Positions 51,553 through 59,825 of a stretch of 64,000 nucleotides of DNA are shown in pieces (within the stretch, counting starts at the first letter, position 1; each line of letters begins with the position of its first letter). The DNA is from Ollibium composti (GTDB lineage: Bacteria; Pseudomonadota; Alphaproteobacteria; Rhizobiales; Rhizobiaceae). The notes under the pieces were generated by a model. The model was not told where the DNA came from. It saw nothing but the letters and a program-made list of their open reading frames with translations, and did not search any database. The translations under genes and the position numbers were made by a program. The stretch spans positions 186,001 through 250,000 of the forward strand of contig NZ_SSNY01000005.1 in the NCBI RefSeq assembly GCF_004801285.1, in the 5' to 3' direction.

Positions 51553-51601
51553 CGTTTCTCCTCCCTTTTTCCCTTTGTGGTTTTCCCCTGTCGGACCTCG
51601 C

Positions 51602-52297
51602 TTACGCCGCTGGCCGCGCATAGTGGCGCGGAAAGGCCAAAGCGAGGAATTCGTTGGCGGCCTGCAAGGCGCTTTCGCGCGTCACGTCCTCCGTGCCCAT
51701 CATCAGCCTGAGCCACAGGCCCTCCAGCATCGCCGAAAGCGCCAGTGCCGTCCCCTGCGGCTCGAAGGCATAGCCGCCGTCTTCCTTCAGCGTGCGGCAA
51801 AGATCGACGATGACGCTCTGGTAGGCGGCATCGCGCGCGCCGCACAGCGCCTGATAGGTCGGCCGCGATTTCGCCTCGCCCCAGAAAGCGCACCAGGCGG
51901 CGAGCTTGCGCTTGTTGCAGATCGAGCGCTCGAAATCGGCGGCGACCACGGCGGCGAGCTGGCGGGCGGGATCGTCGCCGGCCTTGTGCAGCGCGGCCCG
52001 CCAATGCGCGGCGTATTCGTCGGCCATGAACTGCAACGTGGCGACGAGCAGCTTTTCCTTGCTTTCGAAGTGGAAGTTGACGATGCCGCGCGACAGGCCG
52101 GCGCCGTCGGCGACATCGGCCATGGTCGTCTCGGAATAGCCGCGTTTGGCCAGCGAATCGATCGTCGCTTCGATCAGCTGCAGGCGGCGGACTTCCTTCG
52201 ATTGCTTGCGGCCGCGCTTTTCCGGCTCGCCCTTGCGCAGGGCAGGCTGCGGCTCTTCGGGCTCAGGTGTCTTCATGGGCGGGCTGGTCTCCAACAT
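51602..52297 (-). CDS. BetI-like TetR-family repressor
   Basis: A 231-residue regulator. The HTH is SLAKRGYSETTMADVADGAG then LSRGIVNFHFESKEKLLVAT; the C-terminal block KRKLAAWCAFWGEAKSRPTY closely matches the BetI choline-sensing repressor group. The basic N-terminus (about 1-35) is long and the start could be ATG 52276 instead of 52297. It lies 4-7 nt after the methyltransferase gene. Best candidate to bind the three TTGAAY-N4-RTTCAA palindromes, one of which precedes its own operon. Confidence 0.92.
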   Translation of the reverse strand: MLETSPPMKTPEPEEPQPALRKGEPEKRGRKQSKEVRRLQLIEATIDSLAKRGYSETTMADVADGAGLSRGIVNFHFESKEKLLVATLQFMADEYAAHWRAALHKAGDDPARQLAAVVAADFERSICNKRKLAAWCAFWGEAKSRPTYQALCGARDAAYQSVIVDLCRTLKEDGGYAFEPQGTALALSAMLEGLWLRLMMGTEDVTRESALQAANEFLALAFPRHYARPAA

Positions 52298-52303
52298 CGC
52301 CGG

Positions 52304-53104
52304 CTATCCGATCGGCTCCGGCTTCCATCCGCGCAGATGAGTGGGGCGGTGCTCGCCCGAGTCAAGCACTGTCTGCATGGCTTCCCAAGTGCTGATGTTT
52401 TTCTCCACATAGGCGGCGCCGACTGCGGCCGCGACGGTGTCGCGGAGTGGCCCTTTCAGCCGCGCCAGCTCGCCGCGCGCGACCTCCCGGTACCAGGGAT
52501 TGCGATCGCGCGTCTCGACATCGGCGAAGCCCGCCCGGCGCATCGCCGCGGCGTAGCGCGCCGGCGAGGCCATGGCGAAGGACAGGCCTTCCGCCGCGAC
52601 ATAAGCTTTCATCTCCCGCGACGGTTCGCCGTCATGCGCGATCATCCAGTTCGACGCGGCAAAGACGCCGCCTGGTTTCAGGACGCGGAAGATTTCGGCG
52701 AAGAGAAAATCCTTGTTCGGCACATGCAGCAGGGCGTCCTTCGAGAACACGACGTCGAATGAAGCATCCGCAAAGGGCAGGGGTCCGGGCGGCGCCTGCA
52801 CGAAGACGACGCGGCGGGCGAGCCCCCGCGCCTCCGCCCGCCGCCGCGCCGCTTCCACCACCGGCCCTTCCACATCGAAGCCGGTGGCATGGGCAAGTCC
52901 GTATTTTTTCGCCAGATGAAGGGTGACGCCGCCGGCGCCGCAGCCGATGTCGAGCAGAGTGCAGCCGGCAAGATCGAGCCCCTCGACGACGCGATCCACT
53001 TCTTCCGGTCCGCCGGGCGACAGGTAGCCCTCGCCCCACAGCGCCTCGAGGAAGCGGATGGCGGTATCGTCGTATTCGGGCGCGGCTTCTGCCGTCTCGA
53101 CCAT
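52304..53104 (-). CDS. SAM-dependent methyltransferase, phosphoethanolamine-methyltransferase-like
   Basis: A 266-residue class I methyltransferase. Motif I is [20 protein letters not shown] (about 49-68), motif post-I is TGFDVEGP, and motif IV is [13 protein letters not shown]. The N-terminal [20 protein letters not shown] followed by PGG resembles phosphoethanolamine and glycine/sarcosine N-methyltransferases. ATG 53104 follows GGACAGGATCG. First gene of the operon with the repressor and binding protein 2, divergent from the oxidoreductases. A methyltransferase inside a demethylation cluster is unusual. Confidence 0.88.
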   Translation of the reverse strand: MVETAEAAPEYDDTAIRFLEALWGEGYLSPGGPEEVDRVVEGLDLAGCTLLDIGCGAGGVTLHLAKKYGLAHATGFDVEGPVVEAARRRAEARGLARRVVFVQAPPGPLPFADASFDVVFSKDALLHVPNKDFLFAEIFRVLKPGGVFAASNWMIAHDGEPSREMKAYVAAEGLSFAMASPARYAAAMRRAGFADVETRDRNPWYREVARGELARLKGPLRDTVAAAVGAAYVEKNISTWEAMQTVLDSGEHRPTHLRGWKPEPIG

Positions 53105-53194
53105 CGATCCTGTCCCGATGCGCCATGCCTGCGCGTAAAAAGACAATGTCGGGCACGAAGCCTAGCGCAGCGACCGCAGAACGCAACTCATTTG

Positions 53195-53210
53195 TTGAAC
53201 ATTCATTCAA
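53195..53210. promoter_or_regulatory. operator palindrome, site 3 (methyltransferase-repressor / oxidoreductases)
   Basis: TTGAACATTCATTCAA in the 172-bp divergent region. The outer TTGAA/TTCAA arms match sites 1 and 2; one inner pair differs. It would control both operons that start here, including the repressor itself. Confidence 0.82.
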
Positions 53211-53276
53211 AATCTCTGGACAGGCCGGGCGGCGCCGTGGCAGGCTCGGGATCGAGCGGAAGCGGACTGCATAGGC

Positions 53277-54896
53277 ATGAAGACATGGGACGCGATCGTC
53301 ATCGGCGGCGGCCATAACGGGCTTGTCAACGCCTGCTACCTGCAGCGCGCCGGGCTGGATGTGCTGGTGGTGGAGAAAAACGATTGGGTCGGTGGTGCGG
53401 CAACCAGCCGCGAGCTGACGCCCGGCTTCCTCTATTCCAACTGCTCCTATGTCTGCTCGCTGTTCCGGCCCGAGATCATGCGCGACCTGGAACTGCCGCG
53501 CTTCGGCCTGCAGGTGATCGCCTATGAGGGCGGCGCGGTGCTGACGCGGGATGGCGACTATCTCGGCAACTACCGCGACCACGACGCGCACCGCCGCGAA
53601 TTCGCCCGTTTTTCGAAGCGTGATGCCGAGGTCTATGACCGCTACGCCCGCGACGTGACGCGGCAGTGCCGCTTCATCCAGCCGCTTCTGATGCGCACGG
53701 CGCCCGACCCGGCGAGCTGGAAGCCGCGCGACCTCGGCGAACTTCTCTACCTCGGCAAGAAATTCGCCGACCTCACGCCGGAAGAAATGGCGCTGACGCT
53801 GCGCTTCTGGACCATGTCGATCTCGGATTTCCTCGACGAATATTTCGAGACCGACGTCATCAAGGCGAACTTCTCCATCTCCGGCATCATCGGCACCGCG
53901 CTCGGGCCGATGTCGCCGGGCACGGCCTATGTGCTGCTGCATCACTATATGGGCGAGGTCGACGGCTCGGTCGGCGCCTGGGGCTATGCGCGCGGCGGCA
54001 TGGGCGCGGTGACGAAGGCGCTCGCGGCCTCGTTCCAGGCGTCCGGCGGCACGATCCGCACCGGCGCCGAGGTGGAAAAGGTGCTGGTCAAGCGCGGCAA
54101 GGCCAAAGGCGTCGTGCTCGCCGGCGGCGACGAGATTTTCGGCAAGCTGGTCGTATCCAATGCCGACGTGAAACGCACTTTCCTGAAGCTGGTGGAAGAG
54201 AAGGAACTGCCGGACACCTTCCTGCGGAGGGTGCGGAACTTCAAGATCAGGGGCTCGTCCGGCAAGGTCAACATCGCGCTGGATTCGATGCCGGAGTTCC
54301 CGGCGCTGCCGAAGGATTCGCCCTGCCTGCGCGGCGACCTGCATTTCACCGATTCGGTCGAGCGCATGGAGCGCGCCTATGACGACTGGAAGGCCGGACG
54401 CTGGTCGGCCGATCCCTTCCTCGACGTGATGATCCCGACCACGCTCGACCCGACGATGGCGGCGCCCGGCAAGCACTTCATGAGTTGCTTCGTGCAATAC
54501 GCGCCGCCGAAGGTGGAAGGGCGCGACTGGACCGACGCCGACCGCGACGCCTTCGCCGAGACGGTCGTGTCGCAGATCGCCGACTATTCGCCTGGCTTCC
54601 GCGACCGCATTGTCCATATGGAAGTGCGCACGCCGCGCGAGATCGAAGCCGAGGTGGGCCTGACCGAAGGCAACATCTTCCAGGGCGAACTGACCTTCGA
54701 CCAGCTTCTGTTCAACCGCCCGGTGCCGGGTTACGCGCAGTACCGTTCGCCGCTCAGTGGCCTCTATATGTGCGGCTCCTCCACCCATCCCGGCGGCGGC
54801 GTCATGGGCGCGCCGGGCCGCAACGCGGCGGCCGAAATCCTGCGCGATCTCGCCCGACCCGATCATCACATGAGCGCTGCCCATGACGTCATTTGA
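53277..54896 (+). CDS. PYROXD2-like NAD(P)/FAD-dependent oxidoreductase 1
   Basis: A 539-residue flavoprotein of the phytoene-desaturase/PYROXD2 superfamily. The FAD motif is DAIVIGGGHNGLVNACYLQR (about 5-24) with GGAATSRELTPGF; the C-terminal flavin motif is MCGSSTHPGGGVMGAPGRNA near 500. Such enzymes dehydrogenate C-C or C-N bonds. No carotenoid genes are near, so a role in amine oxidation is more likely. It overlaps the second oxidoreductase by 14 nt and is first in a four-gene rightward operon under operator 3. Confidence 0.9.
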   Translation: MKTWDAIVIGGGHNGLVNACYLQRAGLDVLVVEKNDWVGGAATSRELTPGFLYSNCSYVCSLFRPEIMRDLELPRFGLQVIAYEGGAVLTRDGDYLGNYRDHDAHRREFARFSKRDAEVYDRYARDVTRQCRFIQPLLMRTAPDPASWKPRDLGELLYLGKKFADLTPEEMALTLRFWTMSISDFLDEYFETDVIKANFSISGIIGTALGPMSPGTAYVLLHHYMGEVDGSVGAWGYARGGMGAVTKALAASFQASGGTIRTGAEVEKVLVKRGKAKGVVLAGGDEIFGKLVVSNADVKRTFLKLVEEKELPDTFLRRVRNFKIRGSSGKVNIALDSMPEFPALPKDSPCLRGDLHFTDSVERMERAYDDWKAGRWSADPFLDVMIPTTLDPTMAAPGKHFMSCFVQYAPPKVEGRDWTDADRDAFAETVVSQIADYSPGFRDRIVHMEVRTPREIEAEVGLTEGNIFQGELTFDQLLFNRPVPGYAQYRSPLSGLYMCGSSTHPGGGVMGAPGRNAAAEILRDLARPDHHMSAAHDVI

Positions 54897-56604
54897 TCGC
54901 GCCAAATGGGATGTCGTCGTCATCGGCGGCGGCCACAACGGCCTCGTCTGCGCAGCCCTGTTGGCGAAGAGCGGCCGCAGGGTGCTGGTGCTGGAAGCGG
55001 ATGCCGAGGTGGGTGGGTCGGCACGGACGGAAGAATTCTTTCCCGGCTTCCGCGCCTCGACCGCGCATCTCCTGAACCGGCTGCATTCGGAAGTGGTGCG
55101 CGCGCTGGATCTGAAGCGGCACGGGCTGGAACTGTCGCGCAGGCCCCCCACCCCTAACCCCTCCCCTCAAGGGGGAGGGGGACTCGGGGGCGCAGCCACG
55201 ACAAGCCTGATGGAAGCGGCACGGCCGGAATCCCTCTCTCCCTTGAGGGGAGGCGTTAGGAGTGGGGGTATTTCCGGTTCAACCTTCGCGCCTTCTGTCG
55301 CCTTGTCAAAAAACGGTAACCCCCTCACCCTGCACGGCGCCTATGGCGAGGCGCTGGCCGGCGCCACCCCGGCCGAACAATCCGCCTGGAAAGACCTCCG
55401 CGCTCAGCTTCTGCGCTACGCCGCCATCCTGAAACCGTTCCTGTCGCGACGCCCGCCGCAGCTTGGCGGCGGCTCGTTCGGCGATATGGCGGCACTCGGG
55501 CAGGCGGCGTTAGCGGTGAAGAGGCTCGGCCGCGAAGACATGCGCGACTTCCTGCGCGTGCTTCTGATGAACGTCTACGACCTGCTCGACGAGCAACTGA
55601 CCGACGACCGGCTGAAGGGCCTGCTTGCCTTCGACGCGGTGCTGGGATCGCATCTCGGCCCGCGCTCGCCGACCTCCTTGCTTGGCCTCTATTATCGCCT
55701 GACTGGCGAGAGCGGCGGCGCGCCGGGCGCGCAGATCGTGCCGAAGGGCGGCCTGGGCGCCGTCGTTGCCGCCATCCGCACCGCAGCCGAGCATGCCGGC
55801 GTGGCGATCCGCACTGGCGCCCCCGTCGCGAAGATCGTCGTGGAGAAGGGCCGTGCTGTCGGTGTCGCGCTGGCGAACGGCGAAGAGATTCGCGCCGGCA
55901 CGGTCGTCTCGGCCATCAACCCAGCGACCACCTTCCTTGCCCTGGTCGGCGCGCCGCTGCTCGACACGGGCTTTGTGCGCAAGGTGAAGGCGATCCGCAT
56001 GAAGGGCGATGTCGCCAAGCTCAATCTGGCGCTCGACGGCGTGCCGGGTTTCGCCGGCGTGGAAGCGGCGGATTTGCGCGGGCGGCTGGTCATCGCGCCA
56101 TCGGCCGACCACGTCGAGAGCGCCTTCAACCCGGCGAAGTACGGCGAGTTCTCGCCGGAGCCGGTGATGGAGATCGTATTGCCGTCGCTCACCGATCCGT
56201 CACTGGCGCCGACTGGCAGCTGCGTTCTTTCGGCGAACGTGCAGTACGCGCCCTATGCGCTGAAAGAGGGATGGGAGACCGGAAAGCCTAAGCTGCTTGC
56301 CGCCGTCATGGCGCAACTGGAAGCCCATGCGCCGGATATCGGGAAGCTGGTGCGCCATGCGGAACTGCTGACGCCGGCCGACATCGAGGCGCGCTATCGC
56401 ATGCCCGGCGGACATTGGCATCACGGCGAATTGCAGGCCGACCAGATGCTGTTCTCGCGCCCCGTCTCCGGCTGGTCGGGTTACGACACGCCGGTCGAGG
56501 GCCTGTTCCTCGCCGGTGCCGGCTCGCATCCGGGTGGCGGCATTTCCGGCGCGCCGGGCCTGAACGCGGCGCGGCGTATCCTGGCGGAACGGAGGAAGGC
56601 ATGA
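54883..56604 (+). CDS. PYROXD2-like NAD(P)/FAD-dependent oxidoreductase 2, interrupted in frame by a palindromic repeat
   Basis: A 573-residue paralogue of the preceding enzyme. FAD motif VVVIGGGHNGLVCAALLAKS (about 9-28), VGGSARTEEFFPGF, and the C-terminal AGAGSHPGGGISGAPGLNAA. Residues about 88-134 are translated from a palindromic element (55142-55280): Pro/Gly/Arg-rich (NPSPQGGGGLGGAATT) and unlike the flanks, yet the frame stays open. The insertion explains the extra length relative to oxidoreductase 1. It falls after the first FAD-binding strand region, probably in a surface loop. Ends overlapping the GcvT-like gene by 4 nt. Confidence 0.9.
   Translation: MTSFDRAKWDVVVIGGGHNGLVCAALLAKSGRRVLVLEADAEVGGSARTEEFFPGFRASTAHLLNRLHSEVVRALDLKRHGLELSRRPPTPNPSPQGGGGLGGAATTSLMEAARPESLSPLRGGVRSGGISGSTFAPSVALSKNGNPLTLHGAYGEALAGATPAEQSAWKDLRAQLLRYAAILKPFLSRRPPQLGGGSFGDMAALGQAALAVKRLGREDMRDFLRVLLMNVYDLLDEQLTDDRLKGLLAFDAVLGSHLGPRSPTSLLGLYYRLTGESGGAPGAQIVPKGGLGAVVAAIRTAAEHAGVAIRTGAPVAKIVVEKGRAVGVALANGEEIRAGTVVSAINPATTFLALVGAPLLDTGFVRKVKAIRMKGDVAKLNLALDGVPGFAGVEAADLRGRLVIAPSADHVESAFNPAKYGEFSPEPVMEIVLPSLTDPSLAPTGSCVLSANVQYAPYALKEGWETGKPKLLAAVMAQLEAHAPDIGKLVRHAELLTPADIEARYRMPGGHWHHGELQADQMLFSRPVSGWSGYDTPVEGLFLAGAGSHPGGGISGAPGLNAARRILAERRKA
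55142..55280. repeat. palindromic element inserted in frame in a coding gene
   Basis: Arm 1 (about 55144-55181) and arm 2 (about 55231-55267) are near-perfect reverse complements (three or so mismatches over 36 bp), each holding the small palindrome CCCCTCAAGGGG or a variant. It resembles the rhizobial elements usually found between genes. It adds about 46 codons and no stop. Confidence 0.85.
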
Positions 56605-57839
56605 TGACCGTCGCCACCACGATGGCCGCCGACGATTCCCGCCGTGCCGCCCAGTCCCACTTCCGCACGCTCAGGCTCGGCACACCGTTCCAGCCGCGTC
56701 TCGACGCGCTGGCGAAGACCGGCGACTGGTACAACTGGGCCGGCTACCGGGCACCGCATTCGCTGTGGGGCGAGGAACTGGAGTATTTCGCCATCCGTAG
56801 CCAGTGCGCCCTTTTCGACATCTCGCCGATGACGAAATATCGCATCGAGGGGTCGGACGCGGAGGCCTTCTGCAACAAGGTGACGCTGCGCGACGTGACG
56901 AAGCTGAAGCCCGGCCGCGTCCACTATACCGCCTGGTGCGACGACGAGGGTTTTGTGCTGGACGACGGCACCTTGTTTCGCCTGTCCGCCACGCGCTTCC
57001 GGCTTTGCTCTCAGGAACGGCATCTGCCCTGGCTGCTGGATTCCGCCATCGGCTTCGACGTGGCGGTGGAAGAAGAAACCGAGTCGATCGCAGGGCTGGC
57101 TTTGCAGGGGCCGACGGCCTTCGCCTGCCTGCGCGCGGCCGGCTTCGCCGGCGTGGAAAAGCTCAAGGTATTTGATCTCGCCGAATTTCCGCATGAGAAC
57201 GGAACGGTGACGATCTCGCGCACCGGCTTCACCGGCGACCTCGGCTACGAACTCTTTATCGGGCGCGATCTGGCGCTTTCGCTGTGGGACCGGTTGATGG
57301 AGGCGGGAGAACTGCACGGCATCCGCGCCATCGGCTACACCGCGCTCAACCGGGCGCGATTGGAGGCGGGGTTGATCGTCGCCAATGCCGATTTCGTCAC
57401 CGCCGAGCACGCCATCCGCTCGAACCGCACCCGCATGCCGGACGAGATCGGGCTTGGCTTCATGATCGATCCCGCCAAGGCCCATTTCAACGGTCGCCGC
57501 GCGATTCTCGAAGCGCGGGCGAGGAAGAAACTCCGGCATGTGCTGGTCGGGCTGGAGATCGACGGCAACGTGCCGGCCGAGCATGCCATCGTCTACCACC
57601 GCAAGAACCGCGAGGTCGGACTGGTGAGCGCGGCCATGTGGTCGCCGATGGCCAAGCGCAACATCGCGATTGCCTCGCTCGATCTGCCCTATGGCGATTC
57701 GGTGACCGACGACCTGTGGGTCGAGATCTATGCCATGTGCGAACTGAAATACGAGCGGCTGATGAAGAGGGCGAAGGTGGTGCCGCGTCCCTTCATCAAG
57801 CTGGACCGTCGCACGGCCAGCCCGCCGGCGGATTTCTGA
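56601..57839 (+). CDS. GcvT-like folate-dependent aminomethyltransferase / demethylase
   Basis: A 412-residue protein of the glycine-cleavage T superfamily, whose members pass one-carbon units to tetrahydrofolate (T-protein, dimethylglycine and DMSP demethylases). It shows the SQCALFDISPMTKYRIEGSD start, ISRTGFTGDLGYELFI (about 208-223), the ARLEAGLIVANADF folate-site region and a C-terminal GcvT_C domain. No lipoyl H-protein or P-protein is nearby, so it is not part of glycine cleavage. It overlaps oxidoreductase 2 by 4 nt; a joint oxidation and C1 transfer to folate is plausible. Confidence 0.9.
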   Translation: MMTVATTMAADDSRRAAQSHFRTLRLGTPFQPRLDALAKTGDWYNWAGYRAPHSLWGEELEYFAIRSQCALFDISPMTKYRIEGSDAEAFCNKVTLRDVTKLKPGRVHYTAWCDDEGFVLDDGTLFRLSATRFRLCSQERHLPWLLDSAIGFDVAVEEETESIAGLALQGPTAFACLRAAGFAGVEKLKVFDLAEFPHENGTVTISRTGFTGDLGYELFIGRDLALSLWDRLMEAGELHGIRAIGYTALNRARLEAGLIVANADFVTAEHAIRSNRTRMPDEIGLGFMIDPAKAHFNGRRAILEARARKKLRHVLVGLEIDGNVPAEHAIVYHRKNREVGLVSAAMWSPMAKRNIAIASLDLPYGDSVTDDLWVEIYAMCELKYERLMKRAKVVPRPFIKLDRRTASPPADF

Positions 57840-57841
57840 CC

Positions 57842-58090
57842 ATGGCGGAAGAGCCGGATGCGGAAGCCGCCGAGAACTGGGCGCTGGTCAACACGCCACT
57901 TGGCGAGCCGTGGTCCGGCCGGGCGCGCTATGCGGCGGCGATGGTCTTCTACAAGCGCGGCGAGATGAATGCCGAGACGCTGGAGGTTTATCGCATCTGC
58001 TCGCGGTTGGACGCGGAAGACCCGCTGCCGATCATCCGCGATCGCGGCGTCGGCCGCGACTGGCTGAAGCGGATGGGATTTACCGGGTAG
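57842..58090 (+). CDS. small hypothetical protein, last gene of the oxidoreductase operon
   Basis: An 82-residue acidic protein (MAEEPDAEAAENWALVNTPL) with no membrane segment. The second half (LEVYRICSRLDAEDPLPIIR) looks helical. It starts 2 nt after the GcvT-like stop, so it is translated with it. I do not recognise the family; a structural or accessory subunit is possible. Confidence 0.7.
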   Translation: MAEEPDAEAAENWALVNTPLGEPWSGRARYAAAMVFYKRGEMNAETLEVYRICSRLDAEDPLPIIRDRGVGRDWLKRMGFTG

Positions 58091-58097
58091 ACGTCGC

Positions 58098-58520
58098 CTA
58101 TGCCGGATCGACGCCGCCCATGCGGCAGACTTCGCGCCATTCTTCCGGCGTCACCGGCTGCACCGAAAGTCGGCCGAGGCGCACCAGCGCCATGTCCTGG
58201 AGTTTCGGATTGGCCTTGATGTCGGCCAGCGTTGGCGGGTTCGGCACGTCGCGCACGGCGCGGATGTCGACGCATTCCCAGCGCGGATCGTCGGTCGTGG
58301 TGTCGTGATGGGCCAGCGCGCACACCTCGGCGATGCCGACGATGTTCAGCCCTTCATTGGAATGGTAGAAGAAACCAAGGTCGCCGATCTGCATCGCCTT
58401 CATGTTGTTGCGGGCGGCATAGTTGCGCACGCCGTCCCACTGCGTTCCCTTGGCGCCGAGCTTCTTCAGCGCATCGAAGGAGAACTTGAACGGCTCGGAC
58501 TTGAACAGCCAGTAGTTCAT
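58098..58520 (-). CDS. EVE domain protein
   Basis: A 140-residue single EVE domain, a PUA-like fold that recognises modified bases in DNA or RNA. MNYWLFKSEPFKFSFDALKK, then GVRNYAARNNMKAMQIGD and the FYHSNEGLNIVGIAEV strand are typical. Convergent with the amine operon (7 nt apart) and 15 nt after the YciI gene on the same strand, forming a short operon with it. Confidence 0.95.
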   Translation of the reverse strand: MNYWLFKSEPFKFSFDALKKLGAKGTQWDGVRNYAARNNMKAMQIGDLGFFYHSNEGLNIVGIAEVCALAHHDTTTDDPRWECVDIRAVRDVPNPPTLADIKANPKLQDMALVRLGRLSVQPVTPEEWREVCRMGGVDPA

Positions 58521-58535
58521 GCGAATAGCGTCCCC

Positions 58536-58832
58536 TCAGGCATCGGCCGGCTTGTTGAACACCCAGGTCCACGGCAGGACCTCGACGCTGTCGAATAGGC
58601 CGGCCCTGGCGTAGGGATCGCTTGCGGCCACCGCTTCCGCTTCGGCCTGACCCGCCGCCTCGATCATCACCAGACTGCCGATCGACTTGCCCTCGGCATC
58701 GAGGAACGGCCCGGCGAAGGCGAGCTTCCTGTCGGCGATCAGGCCGTTGATGAACTCGACGTGCTTCGGCCGCGTCTCCATGCGCACGTTGAGCGCGCCG
58801 GGCTTGTCCTTGCAGATCAGTGCGAACAGCAT
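58536..58832 (-). CDS. YciI-like protein
   Basis: A 98-residue ferredoxin-like-fold protein of the YciI family. The MLFALICKDKPGALNVRMET start, the central HVEFINGLIADRKLAFAGPF segment (about 24-43) with the conserved histidine, and ASDPYARAGLF near residue 75 are typical. Function unclear; members resemble dechlorinating and muconolactone-isomerase-like enzymes. It starts 9 nt after the gpsA stop, so tsaD-gpsA-yciI-EVE may be one leftward operon. Confidence 0.93.
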   Translation of the reverse strand: MLFALICKDKPGALNVRMETRPKHVEFINGLIADRKLAFAGPFLDAEGKSIGSLVMIEAAGQAEAEAVAASDPYARAGLFDSVEVLPWTWVFNKPADA

Positions 58833-58841
58833 TCCTTGCTC

Positions 58842-59825
58842 CTAGTCCTCTGTCTTGAGCGGCCGGCTCATCAGCGCGGCGACGGCGTCGTTGATGCTGA
58901 CGGCGCCGTCCAGGATGGCGGCGACGGCGGCGATGATCGGTGCATCGATGGCCTGCTCGGCCGTGATGCGGGCGGCGATCGCGGCGGTCGGCACGCCCTC
59001 GGCCAGCGGCCGGCCGGTCAGCGCCTCGCCGCGTCCCAGCGCCAGCCCGTAGGCGAAGTTGCGCGACTGGACCGAGGAACAGGTCAAAAGCAGGTCGCCG
59101 AGGCCCGACAGGCCCATCAGCGTTTCCGGCCGGGCGCCGAAGGTGGCGCCGATGCGGCGCAGCTCGGCGAAGCCGCGCGTCACCATGGCGGCCTGCGCGC
59201 TGGCGCCGAGTTCGGCGCCGGTGACGGCGCCGGCGGCGATGGCGAAGACGTTCTTCAGCGCCCCGCCGATCTCGACGCCGGTGACGTCGTCGCTGGAATA
59301 GCAGCGCAGGTTAAGCGCCGAGAAGCGCTGCGCCAAATCGACGGCCAGGTCCTCCTGCCCGGCGGCGACGACGACGGCGGTGGGCAGACCGCGTGCCACG
59401 TCGGTGGCGAAGCTCGGGCCGGACAGGACGGCCACCGGATTGCCGGGCAATATCTCGGTGACGATGGAGGAGAGCAGCGCGCCGGTCTCGCGCTCGATGC
59501 CCTTGGCGCACAGAACCAGTGGCACGCCCGCCGGCATATGCGGCTTCGCCTTGCCCAGCACGCCGCGCAGCGACTGCGCCGGCACCACCGCGAGCACGCA
59601 GTCGGCGGCGGCCAGGGCGGTCGCGATGTCCACCGTCGCGGCGATGCCGTGTTCGATCGGGATGCCGGGCAGATAGCGTGGGTTTTCGCCGCGGCTTATC
59701 GCCTCGACGGTTTCGCCATCGCGCGCCCACAGGCTGACGGCATGACCGGCGCGCAGCATGGCGAGCGCCAGCGCGGTGCCCCAGGCACCGCCGCCCAGCA
59801 CGGCAACGCGAAAACCGTCACTCAT
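58842..59825 (-). CDS. gpsA: glycerol-3-phosphate dehydrogenase [NAD(P)+]
   Basis: A 327-residue cytosolic enzyme reducing dihydroxyacetone phosphate to sn-glycerol-3-phosphate for phospholipid synthesis. Nucleotide motif [17 protein letters not shown] (about 7-23), catalytic-lysine block [18 protein letters not shown], and [19 protein letters not shown] motif ([14 protein letters not shown]) are all intact. ATG 59825 overlaps the tsaD stop by 4 nt. Confidence 0.96.
   Translation of the reverse strand: MSDGFRVAVLGGGAWGTALALAMLRAGHAVSLWARDGETVEAISRGENPRYLPGIPIEHGIAATVDIATALAAADCVLAVVPAQSLRGVLGKAKPHMPAGVPLVLCAKGIERETGALLSSIVTEILPGNPVAVLSGPSFATDVARGLPTAVVVAAGQEDLAVDLAQRFSALNLRCYSSDDVTGVEIGGALKNVFAIAAGAVTGAELGASAQAAMVTRGFAELRRIGATFGARPETLMGLSGLGDLLLTCSSVQSRNFAYGLALGRGEALTGRPLAEGVPTAAIAARITAEQAIDAPIIAAVAAILDGAVSINDAVAALMSRPLKTED

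Noticed and set aside
52632..55151. 839-codon minus-strand frame spanning the methyltransferase and oxidoreductase 1
   Set aside because: Runs through the operator and across genes in both orientations; no recognisable domain.
53277..56604. Carotenoid (crtI-like) genes
   Set aside because: The two flavoproteins are in the broad phytoene-desaturase superfamily, but no crtB/crtE/crtY is present and the context is amine catabolism.
56601..57839. Glycine cleavage system T protein (gcvT)
   Set aside because: No gcvH or gcvP nearby and the gene is coupled to flavoproteins; a related folate demethylase role fits better.
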